DNA from: Melampsora larici-populina 98AG31
Taxonomy: Eukaryota; Basidiomycota; Pucciniomycetes; Pucciniales; Melampsoraceae
DNA length: 64,000 nt
Assembly (NCBI RefSeq): GCF_000204055.1
Contig: NW_006768766.1
Coordinates: 1,418,941 to 1,482,940 of the forward strand
Reading direction: 5' to 3'
The notes beneath the pieces are model-generated. The model made no database searches, was not told the origin of the DNA, and saw nothing but the letters and a program-made list of their open reading frames with translations. A program made the position numbers and the translations under genes. Below are positions 9,903 to 21,336 of this stretch, in pieces; within the stretch, counting starts at the first letter, position 1; every line of letters begins with the position of its first letter.

Positions 9903-12542
9903 TCACGTAGTTGGATTTTCTTCTCTCGTTGTTGCTTTCGCATTGTATTTACCACCTTTATTGTGGTAGTTTGACTTATAAGAACCTGAAGCTACCGGAG
10001 CTGAAGTCTCTGGCCCTGCTTGGTTTTCTGAAAAATCACCGTCAAACGCAAACGTTTCAATATGGGTACTCTTGGTGTATGTCTTCACTTGAGACATTGA
10101 ATTAAAGACTCACCGCTCTTGTTCGAAAGGTATGTATTCTTCTTTACATATGGCTTCTTATAGCCACCCCTTTTTCCCCGAAAGTTTGCGGTCGAAGAAC
10201 TTTGATGTTGATTGTCACTTGACTTCTCTGCTGGTTTTGACGTAGCTGACTCCACTTTCTGTCTACCTGTCGTAAAACTAAAACCAAACTTGGGGCCTCC
10301 TACAGCATATGGATTATCTTCGAATTGAAGATCTCCTGCACGATCAGCAAAGAATCTGGCGTCCGCTTCAACTTTCGGTTGTAAACCTCTCGGTAAACGA
10401 ATCTTGTCCCTATACACTGTCTTCCCATTTTCTTTCACCTTCGTGACTTTACGACGGCGGAAGATCACCGTTCTTACAGCTAAATGATAACGTAGGCCGA
10501 CCATCCAACATAGGTATTTCTTCTTCAAATCGGACACTATTTGCTTATGTCTAACAATGTAGTCCGCATAGCCATCCAACTGATAGATTTCTCGAGCATA
10601 ACGTTCTTCTAAGTCGCACATCTCTACAAAGTCTCCGAAGGTGATTTGTTTCTCTAGCATTTTCTGAGAAGGTCTCGACTTGTCTTTCTTTTCTTTCATT
10701 TTCTCATCATCATCTTCATCGTTGTAGGTATCAAGAAAAGACTTCTTGAAGACTGATAAAGGAACATAGGATCGAAGACGTTTGAAACCTTTGTCCCACT
10801 TCTTAGGTAAGTCAGGTAAGTCTGCAGAATCAAAATCTACTAAATCATAATCTAATTCTGCCTTCTTAGCTCTTTCTGATTCGTCTGAGCTAGAATCCTC
10901 TGAGGAAGACGATTTGTTCGAGTCTGAGTCGGACGAGTCTGCTGGAGGGGTCGAAGATTTCCTCTTCTTAGACTTGGAGCGTTTCTTCTTGTTCTTCTTA
11001 GACTTGGAGTCATCAGAATCGCCCTCAGATGAGTCGTCGCTCGGTACGTTTCTTTTCTTCTCTTTTTGTTTCTTTTGCTTCTTCTTAGGTTTCGAAGCAT
11101 CTGAATCACTAGAAGAGGGCTCTTCGTCTGGACCATCATCCGTCCTTCTCTTGTCTCTCTTTGACTTTGTCCTTTCAGCTTTGGTCTTGATTTCTCTAGG
11201 TCGAGAGCTCTCTCCCTGATTGGTTCCCGAGATCGCCGCCAGAAGCCTAGAAGACTCTGCTTCAGCTGATCGGTCGACTACGTCGGACTGTTCTTGACGA
11301 GTTTGAGCGCTAGGCAAGTTTTTCGGAGTCGACTTCCCTTTTGGAGCAGGGGGATCGCAAGTCATGGAAACCAAAGACCCAAAGGACATATTGAACATGT
11401 CCATCGCATTCCGAGCGGCTGGTCCATTTCTGGTATCTAACGCATGCGTTAGGGCTTCTAGAATCGATCTGCTTTCTGAAGTAGCCTGGATTGGTTCCGC
11501 AGATGCATTCGCGGATTCCTTCCTGAAAAACTCCCTAAGAGCTAAAGAACACCCCAAACGAGAGGAACTATGTAAGTTTGTTATCTCTTTCCATCTATGT
11601 TATCCTCTATAAGACATTGACAAGACCAATTGGTCCGTCCATTTATTTCGAAATGTCAAACTACTGTTTATGAGATCAGTCGACCATATTTTTAATCATC
11701 AATGAATCATAAATTTCTGGTTTCTGCAAGTCACTAGAACTTGTCAAACAAACTGACTCTCCCTTTTGCCAACCATCTCGATATGGACTTATCAGGGGTT
11801 CGACACGTCGTTTCTTGAGCGCCTAGGGCAGCTACTTCCAACTGGTATTCATGGCTTACCCGAGCCTTCTCTGTCGTCTTCGTTAGGCGCTTCCCAAGAG
11901 CAGCCCTCGACAGACAGAGAACCAGTCATGACTTACGGCGCTACAGCAGCCTGCATCCTCAACACCAGATTCCGCATTCTCTCCATGGCGCACAAGTGGC
12001 AGCCAAACAACGCTTCATCACCTGGTGTAAAAGGTAGATATGGGTGGAAAAATTTTTGGATTGGGGGAAAGAGGAAAGGATAGGCTGAGAAAATTCTTGA
12101 CATCAGGTGTTTGAAACATACCATCTACTGGCAAGGAACTAAAAGGTATTTCTCCTGTCTCTTCAGCCGGACCTTTTCCTTTCTTAGCCTCCTCTTGACG
12201 GCGACTTTCTTCCTCTCTCCAACGATCCATCTTCTCTAACTCTCTCTTCTTGAGTTCAGCAGGCTTCACATCCGCCGTATCTGAGTCAGTCTCTCCACTC
12301 CCATCTTCATCACTACCTTTCTCCCGTCGAGGTTCGCCTTCACCTTCCTGCATTACTCGTTCTCTTTCTTGATCTTTCGATTTCGGTAAGCGGGACTCAG
12401 CTCTTCGTTGTCGTTCTTCCGCTTGTTCTTTCTCTTTTGCTAACTTAGCTGCTTTCTTATCTTCCTCTTGCTTAGACGTCGACACCATTTCTTTTCGTTG
12501 AGTTTTCTTGAGGATCAAACTTTCAAGTTGTCCTTTGTTCAT
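9903..12542 (-). CDS. DIRS-like element ORF1 (Gag-like), four exons
   Basis: A hand-built model of four exons (12542-12122, 12021-11937, 11522-10114, 10027-9903) gives 679 codons plus stop. Every intron is GT-AG, and donors GTATGT, GTAAGT and GTGAGT match consensus. The N-terminus is a charged Lys/Glu/Arg coiled coil. Next comes a short Cys/His patch (GCHLCAMERM), then a long Ser/Asp/Lys tract (residues about 250-360) resembling low-complexity nucleolar or RNA-binding proteins. A helical capsid-like region (KMLEKQITFGDFVEMCDLEE) follows, and the tail is Gly/Lys/Tyr-rich. Position upstream of RT is what argues for a structural Gag role; sequence similarity alone would not. Length phases close exactly across all introns, which supports the splicing model. 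Confidence 0.7.
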
Positions 12543-12635
12543 TTTAGAAAGAAAAAATTAAACTCTTGTCTAGCGAAAAATTGGGGGAGAATTTCCAGAA
12601 GTTGTATAGATAAGAAATGTTCTTGTTCCTACTAT

Positions 12636-13708
12636 CAACGCTCGGACCGCAACTTAATCTACCGTAGCGTGGTGGAGAATCCATAACGCTACGGTAGAGC
12701 GTTGTAAGTCACTACCGCTCCGTACCGTTAAGTGTAGACCACCGTATTGACCCTTCGACTTTGGTACGGTCCGACCGTAACGCGCCGTACCGTAACCGGT
12801 ATTTTTGGCTCGAACAACGGTCATGACGGTGGTTTTTTTTAAAAAATGTACAAGAATTTAAATTTCAAAGAAAAGTTCGATACAAAGGAAGTGGAACGAG
12901 AGACAAGAGATCGATGAACAAGAATAGAGAGGAGAGAAAGCCAAGTAAAAAAAACAAATTGTTACATTACACAGTAAATTGTATAATGAAAAACATAAAT
13001 ATCAAACAATCAATTACTTCTTTACCTTCTTCTTCAGCTGTGCCTCGTGTTCTTTAAGGTACTTTACCGCATCTTGAAACTTATCTGTGGGTACGATTCC
13101 GCACTTGATCCACTCTCTACAACCCACCTTCCGAGTGATAGTATTTGGAAGGATGGAACCTTGACCCGGTGCAGCAACGTCTGCAGCCGAGGAAAACGAG
13201 CGCTCAACACAGCAAGTGGTTGCCGAGATGGACAAGTAGTCCCGTGCCATCGAAGCCAGCACCGGAAAGGACTTCTCATGTTTCTGACAAAGTTACATAG
13301 TCAGATTGGTTTATCACTCTCAAGACTCCATTCAAAGAGACTTACTCTCCACCAGTCCAAAGGTTTTTTGTCAGGCAATATTCCAAACTTTCCTGCCAAA
13401 TAATCCACCAGCTTATGTTCATATTGAGATGTTGGTGCAATATTATCGGACCCAGCCGCAAACATATCAAATTCGTCGATCGCAGTAGGTACTATTGAAA
13501 ACCCGTAGTCAACTGTTATGACTACGGGTTTCGGTACGGTTACCGTTGTCAATTGACGGCGTTCTCGTTATGTCTACCGTAACCACTTTTGCCTACATGT
13601 GGTTACGGTACGGTGGTACCGTACTGCTCAACGGGCCAGCACGTTACGGTGCAGACCGTGCCGTAACGTGCCGTTTCCCGTTTTCATCACGCTGAGGTCC
13701 TAGCGTTG
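12636..13708 (-). mobile_element. hAT transposon relic (hAT-1), 1,073 bp
   Basis: Termini are CAACGCTCGGACC on the left and, reverse-complemented, CAACGCTAGGACC on the right, flanked by CTACTAT at 12629-12635 and 13709-13715. Both subterminal regions are crowded with short TACCGTAACC/GGTTACGGTA motifs in opposite orientations, as expected of transposase-binding repeats. Only the last part of a transposase gene remains inside (13014-13552). The element lies between the first exon of the DIRS ORF1 and its upstream flank. Confidence 0.85.
13014..13552 (-). pseudogene. hAT transposase C-terminal dimerisation domain
   Basis: Two minus-strand pieces join across a 62-bp GTAAGT...CAG intron (13284-13345): upstream EHKLVDYLAGKFG...LDWWR, downstream KHEKSFPVLASMARDYLSI and SSAADVAAPGQGSILPNT. 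This is the hATC dimerisation region, with the typical DWW, FPVLA.MA.DYL and ERSFSSA blocks. The catalytic RNase H-like domain and BED zinc finger are missing, so this copy could only move with help from another element. The close relative hAT-2 (40260-51045) carries the same C-terminal block. Confidence 0.85.
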
Positions 13709-13715
13709 CTACTAT

Positions 13716-14703
13716 TTTAAAGAAAAAAGGAAATTCCTTAGAACCGTATAGTCTACGTTTGTAAGGAAATGATTTAGAGAAAGTGTCGAGAATGGAGCTA
13801 GGAAGTGATTTGGACTGGAGATGAAAATTTTTCTCCTCTAGTTCAAACTAGGCGCCACTTCTTTGTGGTCACTCGACCCGAGTTGCCTCGGGTCGCTGCT
13901 CTTCCCGACACTCGTCCCACCTCGTGTAATGGACTGTATGTTACCGTCACAAGCTTGAGGGTAATCTACCATTTTTAATTAGATGACATTCTTATTATCA
14001 TCATGTTCTAGATCACAAGTTTCAAATCAAATAAATATGAAACACATGCAATAGAAAGAAATAGACGCAAATGATGAAAATGATCAAAGTGAAGATTATC
14101 GAGGTTGAGAGCTAAAAGGAGACAATTAGAGCGGCGAGATTATGATTGATTGATTGGTTTAACTAAACTAAAACTCAAAACAAATCAAGAACATGAACAG
14201 TAAATGATGACAAGTAGATTGAAAAGAAAGTACTTACCTACAACAGAGGAGAAATAAAACTATGTAAAACGATTAGAACTTACGATCAAATCAAGTCGGA
14301 GGAACGGAATCGAATTGAAAGGAAGTTATAAATGAGCAGAAGAAGTGTAAAGTGCCAAGACAACAAGGGAATTGAGTACTTGAAAGGAAGAAGAGAATAG
14401 TTGGTATCGCGTTGAAAAGGAAGGAGATAAGAGATAAAAGGGACTCACAATTATCAGTTGAAGATTGGTGTTAAATATTGAGATTGAATCAAAAAATAAA
14501 TCGTAGTTGTAATAGGTAAATAGATTGAATGAAAACTTTTAGTGGTGTAGTTGAGTCGGGGTTGGAAGGAGATAGTGAGGGGGAGTTCTAGGAGTTGGTC
14601 GGAGCGAAATGAGAAAGGATCGGTTGGAGTTTTGAGGAGTTGTACAATATATAAGGAGGGGGTTTGAAGGAATGAGGAGGGATCTAGCCATCGATCAATA
14701 TGG
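13716..14703. other. Non-coding stretch with a 9-bp stem hairpin
   Basis: A perfect hairpin CGACCCGAG-TTGC-CTCGGGTCG lies at 13874-13895 in a local GC-rich patch, possibly the terminal region of the DIRS-like element. From about 13930 to 14703 the DNA is AT-rich without a coding frame I can support. Confidence 0.5.
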
Positions 14704-14708
14704 GTATG
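14704..14708. repeat. Target site duplication GTATG, left copy (Gypsy-2)
   Basis: GTATG precedes the left LTR and recurs at 21686-21690 directly after the right LTR, the 5-bp duplication expected of an LTR-retrotransposon integrase. Confidence 0.9.
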
Positions 14709-15057
14709 TGTAAGGTTCTCGTGAGAACCTTCACTAGCGTCCGGATGTTTAATCCGGCACGACTTCTCGAGAGAGCACACTCGGACAATTAACTTGGAAC
14801 TTCGTTATATGAATTACGAGCTGGTTCCAGAAAGTCCAGTAATAGGCTCTCAGAGGAGTCAGTAAAGAGAACTAATGAGAATAAAACAAGATAAAAGCAA
14901 TTAAAAAGAACTAAGCTCACCTGGTTCCAGAAAGTCCAGTAATAGGCTCTCAGAGGAGTGAGGACTTTCCGGAACCGGGCGTGGAGCAAGAAGATATAAC
15001 ACCACCTAACTAATCCCATGATCCAGAACCCATGAATGTACTTGTGTAACCCTTACA
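14709..15057 (-). repeat. Gypsy-2 3' LTR
   Basis: 349 bp, ends TGTAAGG/CCTTACA. It contains a 39-bp block twice (14821-14859 and 14921-14959). On the minus strand the first block ends GGAACCAG, is followed by GTGAGC and an AT-rich 61-bp spacer containing CATTAG, then the second block. Confidence 0.95.
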
Positions 15058-15069
15058 CCCTTCCTTCCT
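15058..15069 (-). promoter_or_regulatory. Polypurine tract of Gypsy-2
   Basis: The minus strand reads AGGAAGGAAGGG immediately before the 3' LTR start TGTAAGG, the position where plus-strand DNA synthesis is primed in LTR retrotransposons. Confidence 0.85.
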
Positions 15070-15548
15070 AAAAATCTTTGTCCAACCAGTCTTAAAAAAA
15101 ATGCTGCAATAAAGAAAGAGAAAAAAAACGCAAATGGCATAACTCGCCCCAATAAATGTGACCATAACTCGTCCCTAAGAAAGCTTAAGCAAAAAAAATC
15201 CAAAGTTGAGAAACTGAAAGAAGAGAGAAAAAAACTAAAATCATAATAAAATCGTGAAGTCTTGAATTTTTTTGAAAGGAAAGAAGAAAAGAAAAAAAAA
15301 GAGAAAAGAGAAAAAAAAACCATCTTGATGTTATGAGTTTTTGATGAAACATGAATTAGTTTGTATTTGTAAGTCTTGAGTATCTTGAATCTTAAAGTAA
15401 TGTAAAGAGAATTGATGTTCGTAGCTTGAGGATTAGTAAATTTGCGTCACGTCCCAACCCTTCGTCGTGAATGATTATCTGTAATGTAGAAGATGTTTTT
15501 GCTTGCCAGCTGTTTCGCAAGGTATAGGTAATGAAAAGATTATCGAAC

Positions 15549-15960
15549 TCACATTGCGGGGGTGCTAGCGCATCTATTTGATGCACACCCCCTTGTCAAT
15601 TTTCCTAGCATGCCCCAGTGGCTCCAATTCCCGGACCTAAAGGGGTTGATTTCGGAGTTGACAAAGCCAATACTCTGGCTGCAAGTGATTCTGTTATTCT
15701 CGAACCTTCGTGTCCTCCGTGGGCGCCGTGCATTAAGGTACTGCTATTTAGGAGATGAAATCGCTTGCCAATGCTTTCTTTACTACTTGGTGCATGAGAA
15801 ATAAAAGACTCACATTGCGGGGGTGCTAGCGTATCTGAGTTGATACACACCCCCTTGTCACAATTCCTAGCTTGCCCCATGGGCTCCTCTCGAGACTCTC
15901 CTGGGGTTGGTTCCGGTTGTGACAAGACCAGCTTGATGGTTGCAATGTTCGTGTTGTCCG
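15549..15960 (-). repeat. Diverged tandem duplication at the end of Gypsy-2 pol
   Basis: About 140 bp starting at 15549 recurs from 15808. On the minus strand both copies contain ACAAGGGGGTGTG, a short AT stretch, GCTAGCACCCCCGCAATGTGAGT, and a shared upstream part. The copies are clearly diverged. The upstream copy is now part of the pol reading frame, and the purine run resembles a polypurine tract. Confidence 0.75.
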
Positions 15961-18900
15961 CTTCGTCGCTGTGGTAGGCTTTGAGCTTTGAAATATGAAA
16001 GACCGGGTATGTGAGATCATTAGGTTTTAAACGTAATCGGAAGTCACGTCCTGAGTTCAACACTTCTAAGACTTCGTAGGGACCGTCGTAGCGCGCGCGT
16101 AGTTTATCAGTCCCTCTTGACTTCCCGCCTACGACTTGTTGTCGATCTGCACTGTCCACCATGACTCTGTCTCCAATCACAAAAGGCTTCCCTTCCCGAC
16201 GTCGAAGGTTGTACTGAGATGCCTGCTCCACACGATTACACCATACTCTATCTCTCCATCCTGCCCACTCAGCCTGACGCCTCTCAATCCAGTGTTTTAC
16301 ATCGTCCGCTTCGTCTTCTAAAGGTGTCTGAATGGGGAAAAGACGGGGAATGCGGCCATAAACAAAGTGAAAAGGTGACACGCCCGTAGAGACATTGACG
16401 GCCGAGTTAATGGCAAACTCCGCGGCGGGTAAGGACTGGAACCATTTGCCATGTTTTTCAGCTGCGTAGTGTCGCAAGATCTGTCCGACTGTTTTATTGG
16501 TACGTTCACTTCGGCCGTCTGCTTGAGGATGATAAGACGTAGAAAGATTGACCTTTACTCCTAGCAGCTCGTGCAAGTGTCGCCAGAATCGCGACGTCCA
16601 GGCCTTGTCCCGATCGCCAATAATGGATGATGGCAACCCAAAGATTGAAGACCACGACGTGTAAAGTCGCGTAGCGGATCGTTCAGCAGTGTCACGCTGT
16701 GAGGTTGGAATTAGACGAACAAATCCCGTCAGTCTACACGTACATGATAGTATCATATCGTATCCCGAGACTTTGGGGAAGGGACCTATAAAATCAATTG
16801 CGATTGATTCCATTGGACTCCTTGGGACTTCAGAAGTTTGAAGCTTTCCTGTGGTTGCGGTGGTTCGCGCCTTAATGCGTTGGCACGAGTCGCAGGACTT
16901 CAGCTGTGTCTCGACCTCTTTTGCCATACCTGGCCAGAAGAACGTGCTTCGTAGACGTGCAATGGTCTTCAGAATACCTAGATGCCCCAAGGCCGAGTGG
17001 GCCTGGGAGATAAAATCACGTCGAAGACTTCCAGTTTGAGGAATAACCAATCGCCCATCTAAATATAAAAGATTGTCCTTCATGACGCAATCTTCCCGCA
17101 GAGGTACCACCTTTTTCAGTTTGATGCAAAACTTGTCTTCTTCATAACCCTCCTGAATCTTCTGAACCTCTTCCTCTCTTAATGCTGCTTTAACTTCACA
17201 CAAGGCAACATCATCTCGTCGAGAAAGTGCATCAGCTACAGAATTATCCTGACCTCGTAAGTATTTAAAGTCCAGGTCAAACTGAGATAAGGTTTCTAAC
17301 CACCTTGCCTGTCGTCGGCTGAGATTGCGTTGTGTCAATAAGGTTGTCAATGAGTGATGGTCCGACATAACATTCACTCGCATGCCTAAAAGTAAGAGCT
17401 TCCACTTGTTGAGAGCGTTGACAACCGCAAGGAGCTCCTGTTCGTGCACAGGGTAGTTCTTCTCAGCCGCATTCATTGTCCGGCTCTCGTAAGCAATGGG
17501 TGAGGCTGTGTCCCACTTGAGTCCTTGAAATAGAGCCGCTCCTAATCCGTTACCACTAGCATCCGTGAAAAGCCAGAGCGGTTCGTCTGAGTCATAGTCC
17601 AGATTACGAAGTACTGGTAGTGTTGTAATGAGACGCTTGATGTTGTTGAAAGCCACTTCTTCTGCTTCTCCCCATCGAAAAGGTTTCCCCTTCAAGGAAG
17701 TGCTCGTCAGAGGAGATAAGGTTCCAACATAATGTGACAGTCCGTCAATAAATTTTTTCATCCACTGGACCGTGCCTAAGAATTTGAGTAATTGTTTTGA
17801 GTTAGTTGGAGAGGCCCACTTGGAGATCTTCTCAACCTTTTCGTCATCTGGACAAACTCCTGTCTCACTAATGATGTGTCCTAAGAATTTGATTTCACGT
17901 CTGAATAATTTGCTTTTCTTGATGGAGCAATAAAGCTTTGCCGCACGTAGTCTTTCAAGTACCTGTCTTAAATGTACCTCATGTTCTTCAACTGTTTGTG
18001 AGAATATTACAATGTCATCAATGTAAACCACGCATATCTTTCCTACCAAATCACCTAAAATCTCTTCATTTCGAGCTTGATGTGTCGCAGGTCCATTTGT
18101 TAGTCCCATGGGCATAACAACCCATTCATACAACCCCCAAGGGGTCTTCACCGCCGTCAGCGGGATATCTTCTTCGCGCATTCTGTCTTGAAAAAATGAA
18201 TTTGTCTGATCTACAACTGACCAAACTTTTCCAGTAGCCACTAGCCTCACTGATTCATCGACATTTGGTAATGGTGCACGGTCTTTGACAGTGTACTTGT
18301 TCAAAGTTCTGTAGTCACACACCCATCTGGGTAATTCTGTTGGATCTTTTTTCGGAATGATCATTGAGGGAGAACCGTACTGGCTTTGAGATCGCCTAAT
18401 ACGTCCAGCTTTCAGGTGTTGGTCCACCAACTTGCGCCAAGACTCTTGATGTTTCTGAGGGTATCCATATTGTTTCTCATTGATAACAACATTGGGATCC
18501 GTAAGAATGATCTTATGACGAACTCGTCTGCTTGCCTCAGGTAATCCTTCTGGGAAAGTTTCATCCGGCGGATCACCCTCCTCCACTGGAGGCAGTTCCG
18601 CTGGGAATATATCTTCAAATTCTTTCAATACGGACATTTCCCGCTTGTTCAAGTCCTGAGCTTTGCTGATTTTCTCAAGATTTTCAATGGCACATAATAT
18701 GCGATTCAATTCAGACTTCATTGCTTTCTCGTACAGAATTTTTCCGCTAGGAACGTGTAGCGCACATCGACGATGAAGGGAGACATCAAGTTTGAATTTA
18801 GATAAAAATGGAGACCCGAGAATGATATCATAGCTTCCTCCTAAAGGTTCCAGCTTGAAAAAAACAGCGCCGAATCGTAAACTGGGATCATCACACTTGA

Positions 18901-19777
18901 GATTAGCTATAGCAAATTCTCGTAGGATAAGAGGTTCGCCTTCAGTGGGAATTGCTAAGCGTACCTCGACCGGGGCTACCAACGGTCTTCGTACCACTCG
19001 CAAATCACGCGCCATGTTGTTCGATAGTAAGTTCGTCCCAGCGCCTGAATCAATTAGAGCCCGAACAATTTTTCCATTACAGATTAGCTCTAAAATGATT
19101 GGAGCCGTCGACGAAGGGGCTACACACCTTTCGGCACCTTCAGCTTCCTCCTCCACTAACCCCATCTTGAATTGATCCGCTTCTGCATACGCAGCAATAT
19201 CTTCGGCAATCATATCTGGGAAAGCTTCGACTGCTGCGACACGACTAGGGGTGGGAGTGGTGGTTGTTCGTCCGGCGGGTCTTTGCGTTGGCGTTCCTGG
19301 GGGTCGGACCTGAGTTGTGGCTGATGCTCGAGTGGGTCGTGGACCAGGATTAAAGTCGGATGGAACCGAAAGAAATCGAGAGTTCTTGTTTGTGCAAGTA
19401 GGGTTATTACACTTGTCTTTACACACCGCGCAGATGCCAGATTTGCGGAGATACTCGTGATATCTCCAGGCATTGTCAGCTCTTTCTTGATCTGAACGAG
19501 ATCTAGCTTGGATCGTAGTGCGAGGTTGAGAGGATACAGATGTGTTCGTGACAGTCATTGGTTGTGATGGTCTAGGTCGTACCGATCCGTCATTTAGCAG
19601 TTTACTGTCTGTGAGAAAGCGCCAAATGCCATCCGCAGCGTCTTTAAAAGCGGGAAAGGAGAAAGGTTCGGCCAAGCGTTTCTCACGCTCGATCAGATTT
19701 TTAAATAACTTAGGAGCCCCCTCAGTAATATACTCCGCTAAAGTTTTATCCGATAATCCGCTTACTCGCTAACCAAG
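15605..19777 (-). CDS. Gypsy-2 Pol: protease, RT, RNase H, integrase
   Basis: One frame of more than 1,350 codons. There is no good ATG: the frame is open from about 19777, and the first start-like codon at 19675 is TTG, so it is probably expressed from gag by a -1 shift. Numbering from 19675, a Cys knuckle CxxCxxxCxxxxC lies at residues 82-94, protease DSG at 209-211, RT with YIDD at 551-554, and RNase H starting near 695 (LFTDASGNGLGAAL). The integrase has an HHCC zinc domain, core residues in IAIDFIGPFP and GDRDKAW plus the glutamate of DGRSERTNKT, and a C-terminal GPY/F motif (YDGPYEVLEV). No chromodomain is recognisable. The tail absorbs a duplicated 3' segment. All catalytic residues are present. 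Confidence 0.93.
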
Positions 19778-21093
19778 CGATGTAATGCTTGCGCTCGAGT
19801 GACGTAGTTGTCGANNNNNNNNNNNNNNNNNNNNNNNNNNNNNNNNNNNNNNNNNNNNNNNNNNNNNNNNNNNNNNNNNNNNNNNNNNNNNNNNNNNNNN
19901 NNNNNNNNNNNNNNNNNNNNNNNNNNNNNNNNNNNNNNNNNNNNNNNNNNNNNNNNNNNNGCGGACAGTTCTTCATTATTGAGCAGAGATCCCAATAACT
20001 TTAAGCGTTCTTGATCGTTTGATAAATTTTTGACATCAAAGGCCTCTTCAATTAAATCTTGCCAGTGAAATAGGTCGGCTGGGTTACCATACTTGCCGCT
20101 AAACTTAGGCAATTCGCTCAACTTGATGCGATCCGCGGTCATAGTGGTTGGTGCCAGAGGGGTGGGTAAGTAAGGTGGTCCAAAGTAGTATGCTTGATGA
20201 TACGGGGTGTAACCAGTCTCAGGAAAGTGCGCTGCCACTGGTGTTGAAGTTTGGTATCCGGGCTGAGGCGCTGCACCTGATGGTGTTCCTTCGGGTCGAT
20301 CACGCGGTTGCGTCGCTCCAGACGCTTGGGCACCGTCCTCGACATGGTCGTTGGCTGATGTTGCTGCCTCGTCCGGCACCGTCGCTGCTTGATGAGCATC
20401 CCCTTCTCGTCTGACTGACTCTCTAGGTAGTGGACTAGGCGATACCGGACTGCGATTGAGGTATTGGTTGAAGGCTTGACCGGCTCCAGCGTTCGTACCG
20501 CCTAAGAATCCCGGGCTAGTGTACGCTTGTGATCGCTCCGCCATCAGCTCTCACACCATACGCTGGAGCGAGAGTGTTTCTTGACGCCCTTGAGCTAGAG
20601 TCTCATTCTGAACTCGTAGACTCTCGACTTGCTGTCGCAGTGCGTCGATGGTCTCCTGATCGTTCGACATTGTGTTTGCAGATGCACACGTAAGGGTTGG
20701 TGCGTTCAAGGTAGAATCGGGCTCTTTTGCGTTAGGTGTTTGCGTCTCTAGGTATCCAGGAGGGTGTGGTGTCTGTACGTTTGTACTGAGCAGTTTCTGA
20801 AAATGTAGGTCGATAACTGTCTTCTCAGACGCTGAGGGTGATATCGGAGGGGGTGAAAAGTGGACTGTTGAAACTTCGGCAGGACTGATTCGATGACTGG
20901 ATGCGTATAGTATTTGATCAGTTGGAGCGGGCGATCCTGAGACTGAGGCTTCCGGCCTCCACTGATATCTGGGTGCAGCAGGAGCTGGAGGGGACTCGCG
21001 GCGCTCCTTCTTCTTTTCTTTCCGAGCTTGTCGAATTAAACTATCAGGATCGTCGAGAAAGTTGTCCGGTTTCAGAGATCCTGTGCCGCTCAT
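19762..21093 (-). pseudogene. Gypsy-2 Gag, interrupted by TGA and by the assembly gap
   Basis: The ATG at 21093 starts a Pro/Ser-rich N-terminus with a Lys/Glu cluster (ARKEKKKERRE) and a coiled-coil segment (IDALRQQVESLRVQNETLAQ). A TGA at 20551-20553 stops it. The same frame then continues into another proline-rich stretch and the gag core (KLSELPKFSGKYGNPADLFHW), which is lost in the N run at 19815-19960 and resumes until a TAA at 19762. Pol follows in the -1 register over a short overlap. The TGA could derive from CGA by a single transition. The missing 146 bases prevent judging the capsid domain. Confidence 0.75.
19815..19960. other. Assembly gap, 146 N
   Basis: A run of N inside Gypsy-2 gag. 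Its true length is unknown, so the element size and gag frame across it are provisional. Confidence 0.99.
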
Positions 21094-21336
21094 TCAACAC
21101 GTCTGAGAACTTGGCAGGTGAGTTGTATTCAAGGTTTGATCCGGCTGGCTGGATTCGTTGGGTTTGTTTGACTGAATCGAACTGAAGACTGATGAATCGA
21201 TTGACAGGTGACAGGGGTGGCAGATTGACAGAAAGAAGACTGAGGGTGACAGAAGTAAGAGAAAAAAAATAATAGTGATGATGATAGAATGTAAAATTGT
21301 TGTAATTAACTTTTGAAGTGAGCAAGTTAAAAAAAG

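Larger units (their letters stand above)
6840..13930 (-). mobile_element. DIRS-like tyrosine-recombinase retrotransposon, degraded
   Basis: On the minus strand the order is a spliced gag-like gene (12542-9903), reverse transcriptase plus RNase H (9552-7655) and a tyrosine-recombinase N-terminal domain (7636-7133). No DDE integrase or LTR is present. This order and the RT type (catalytic VDD) define the DIRS order. DIRS elements normally end in inverted or split repeats; I could not identify the termini, so both limits are approximate. The recombinase catalytic half is missing, and a hAT transposon sits in the 5' part. No methyltransferase domain of the kind found in some DIRS elements was seen. 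Confidence 0.75.

Noticed and set aside
10914..11219. Long plus-strand frame rich in Phe/Leu/Ser
   Set aside because: It is the antisense of the Ser/Asp/Lys-rich tract of the DIRS-like Gag.
14789..15019. A 76-codon frame identical to one at 21417-21647
   Set aside because: Both lie inside the two LTR copies; the identity reflects LTR duplication, not a gene family.
19746..20014. Frames spanning the N run
   Set aside because: Unknown bases were translated; nothing can be concluded from them.
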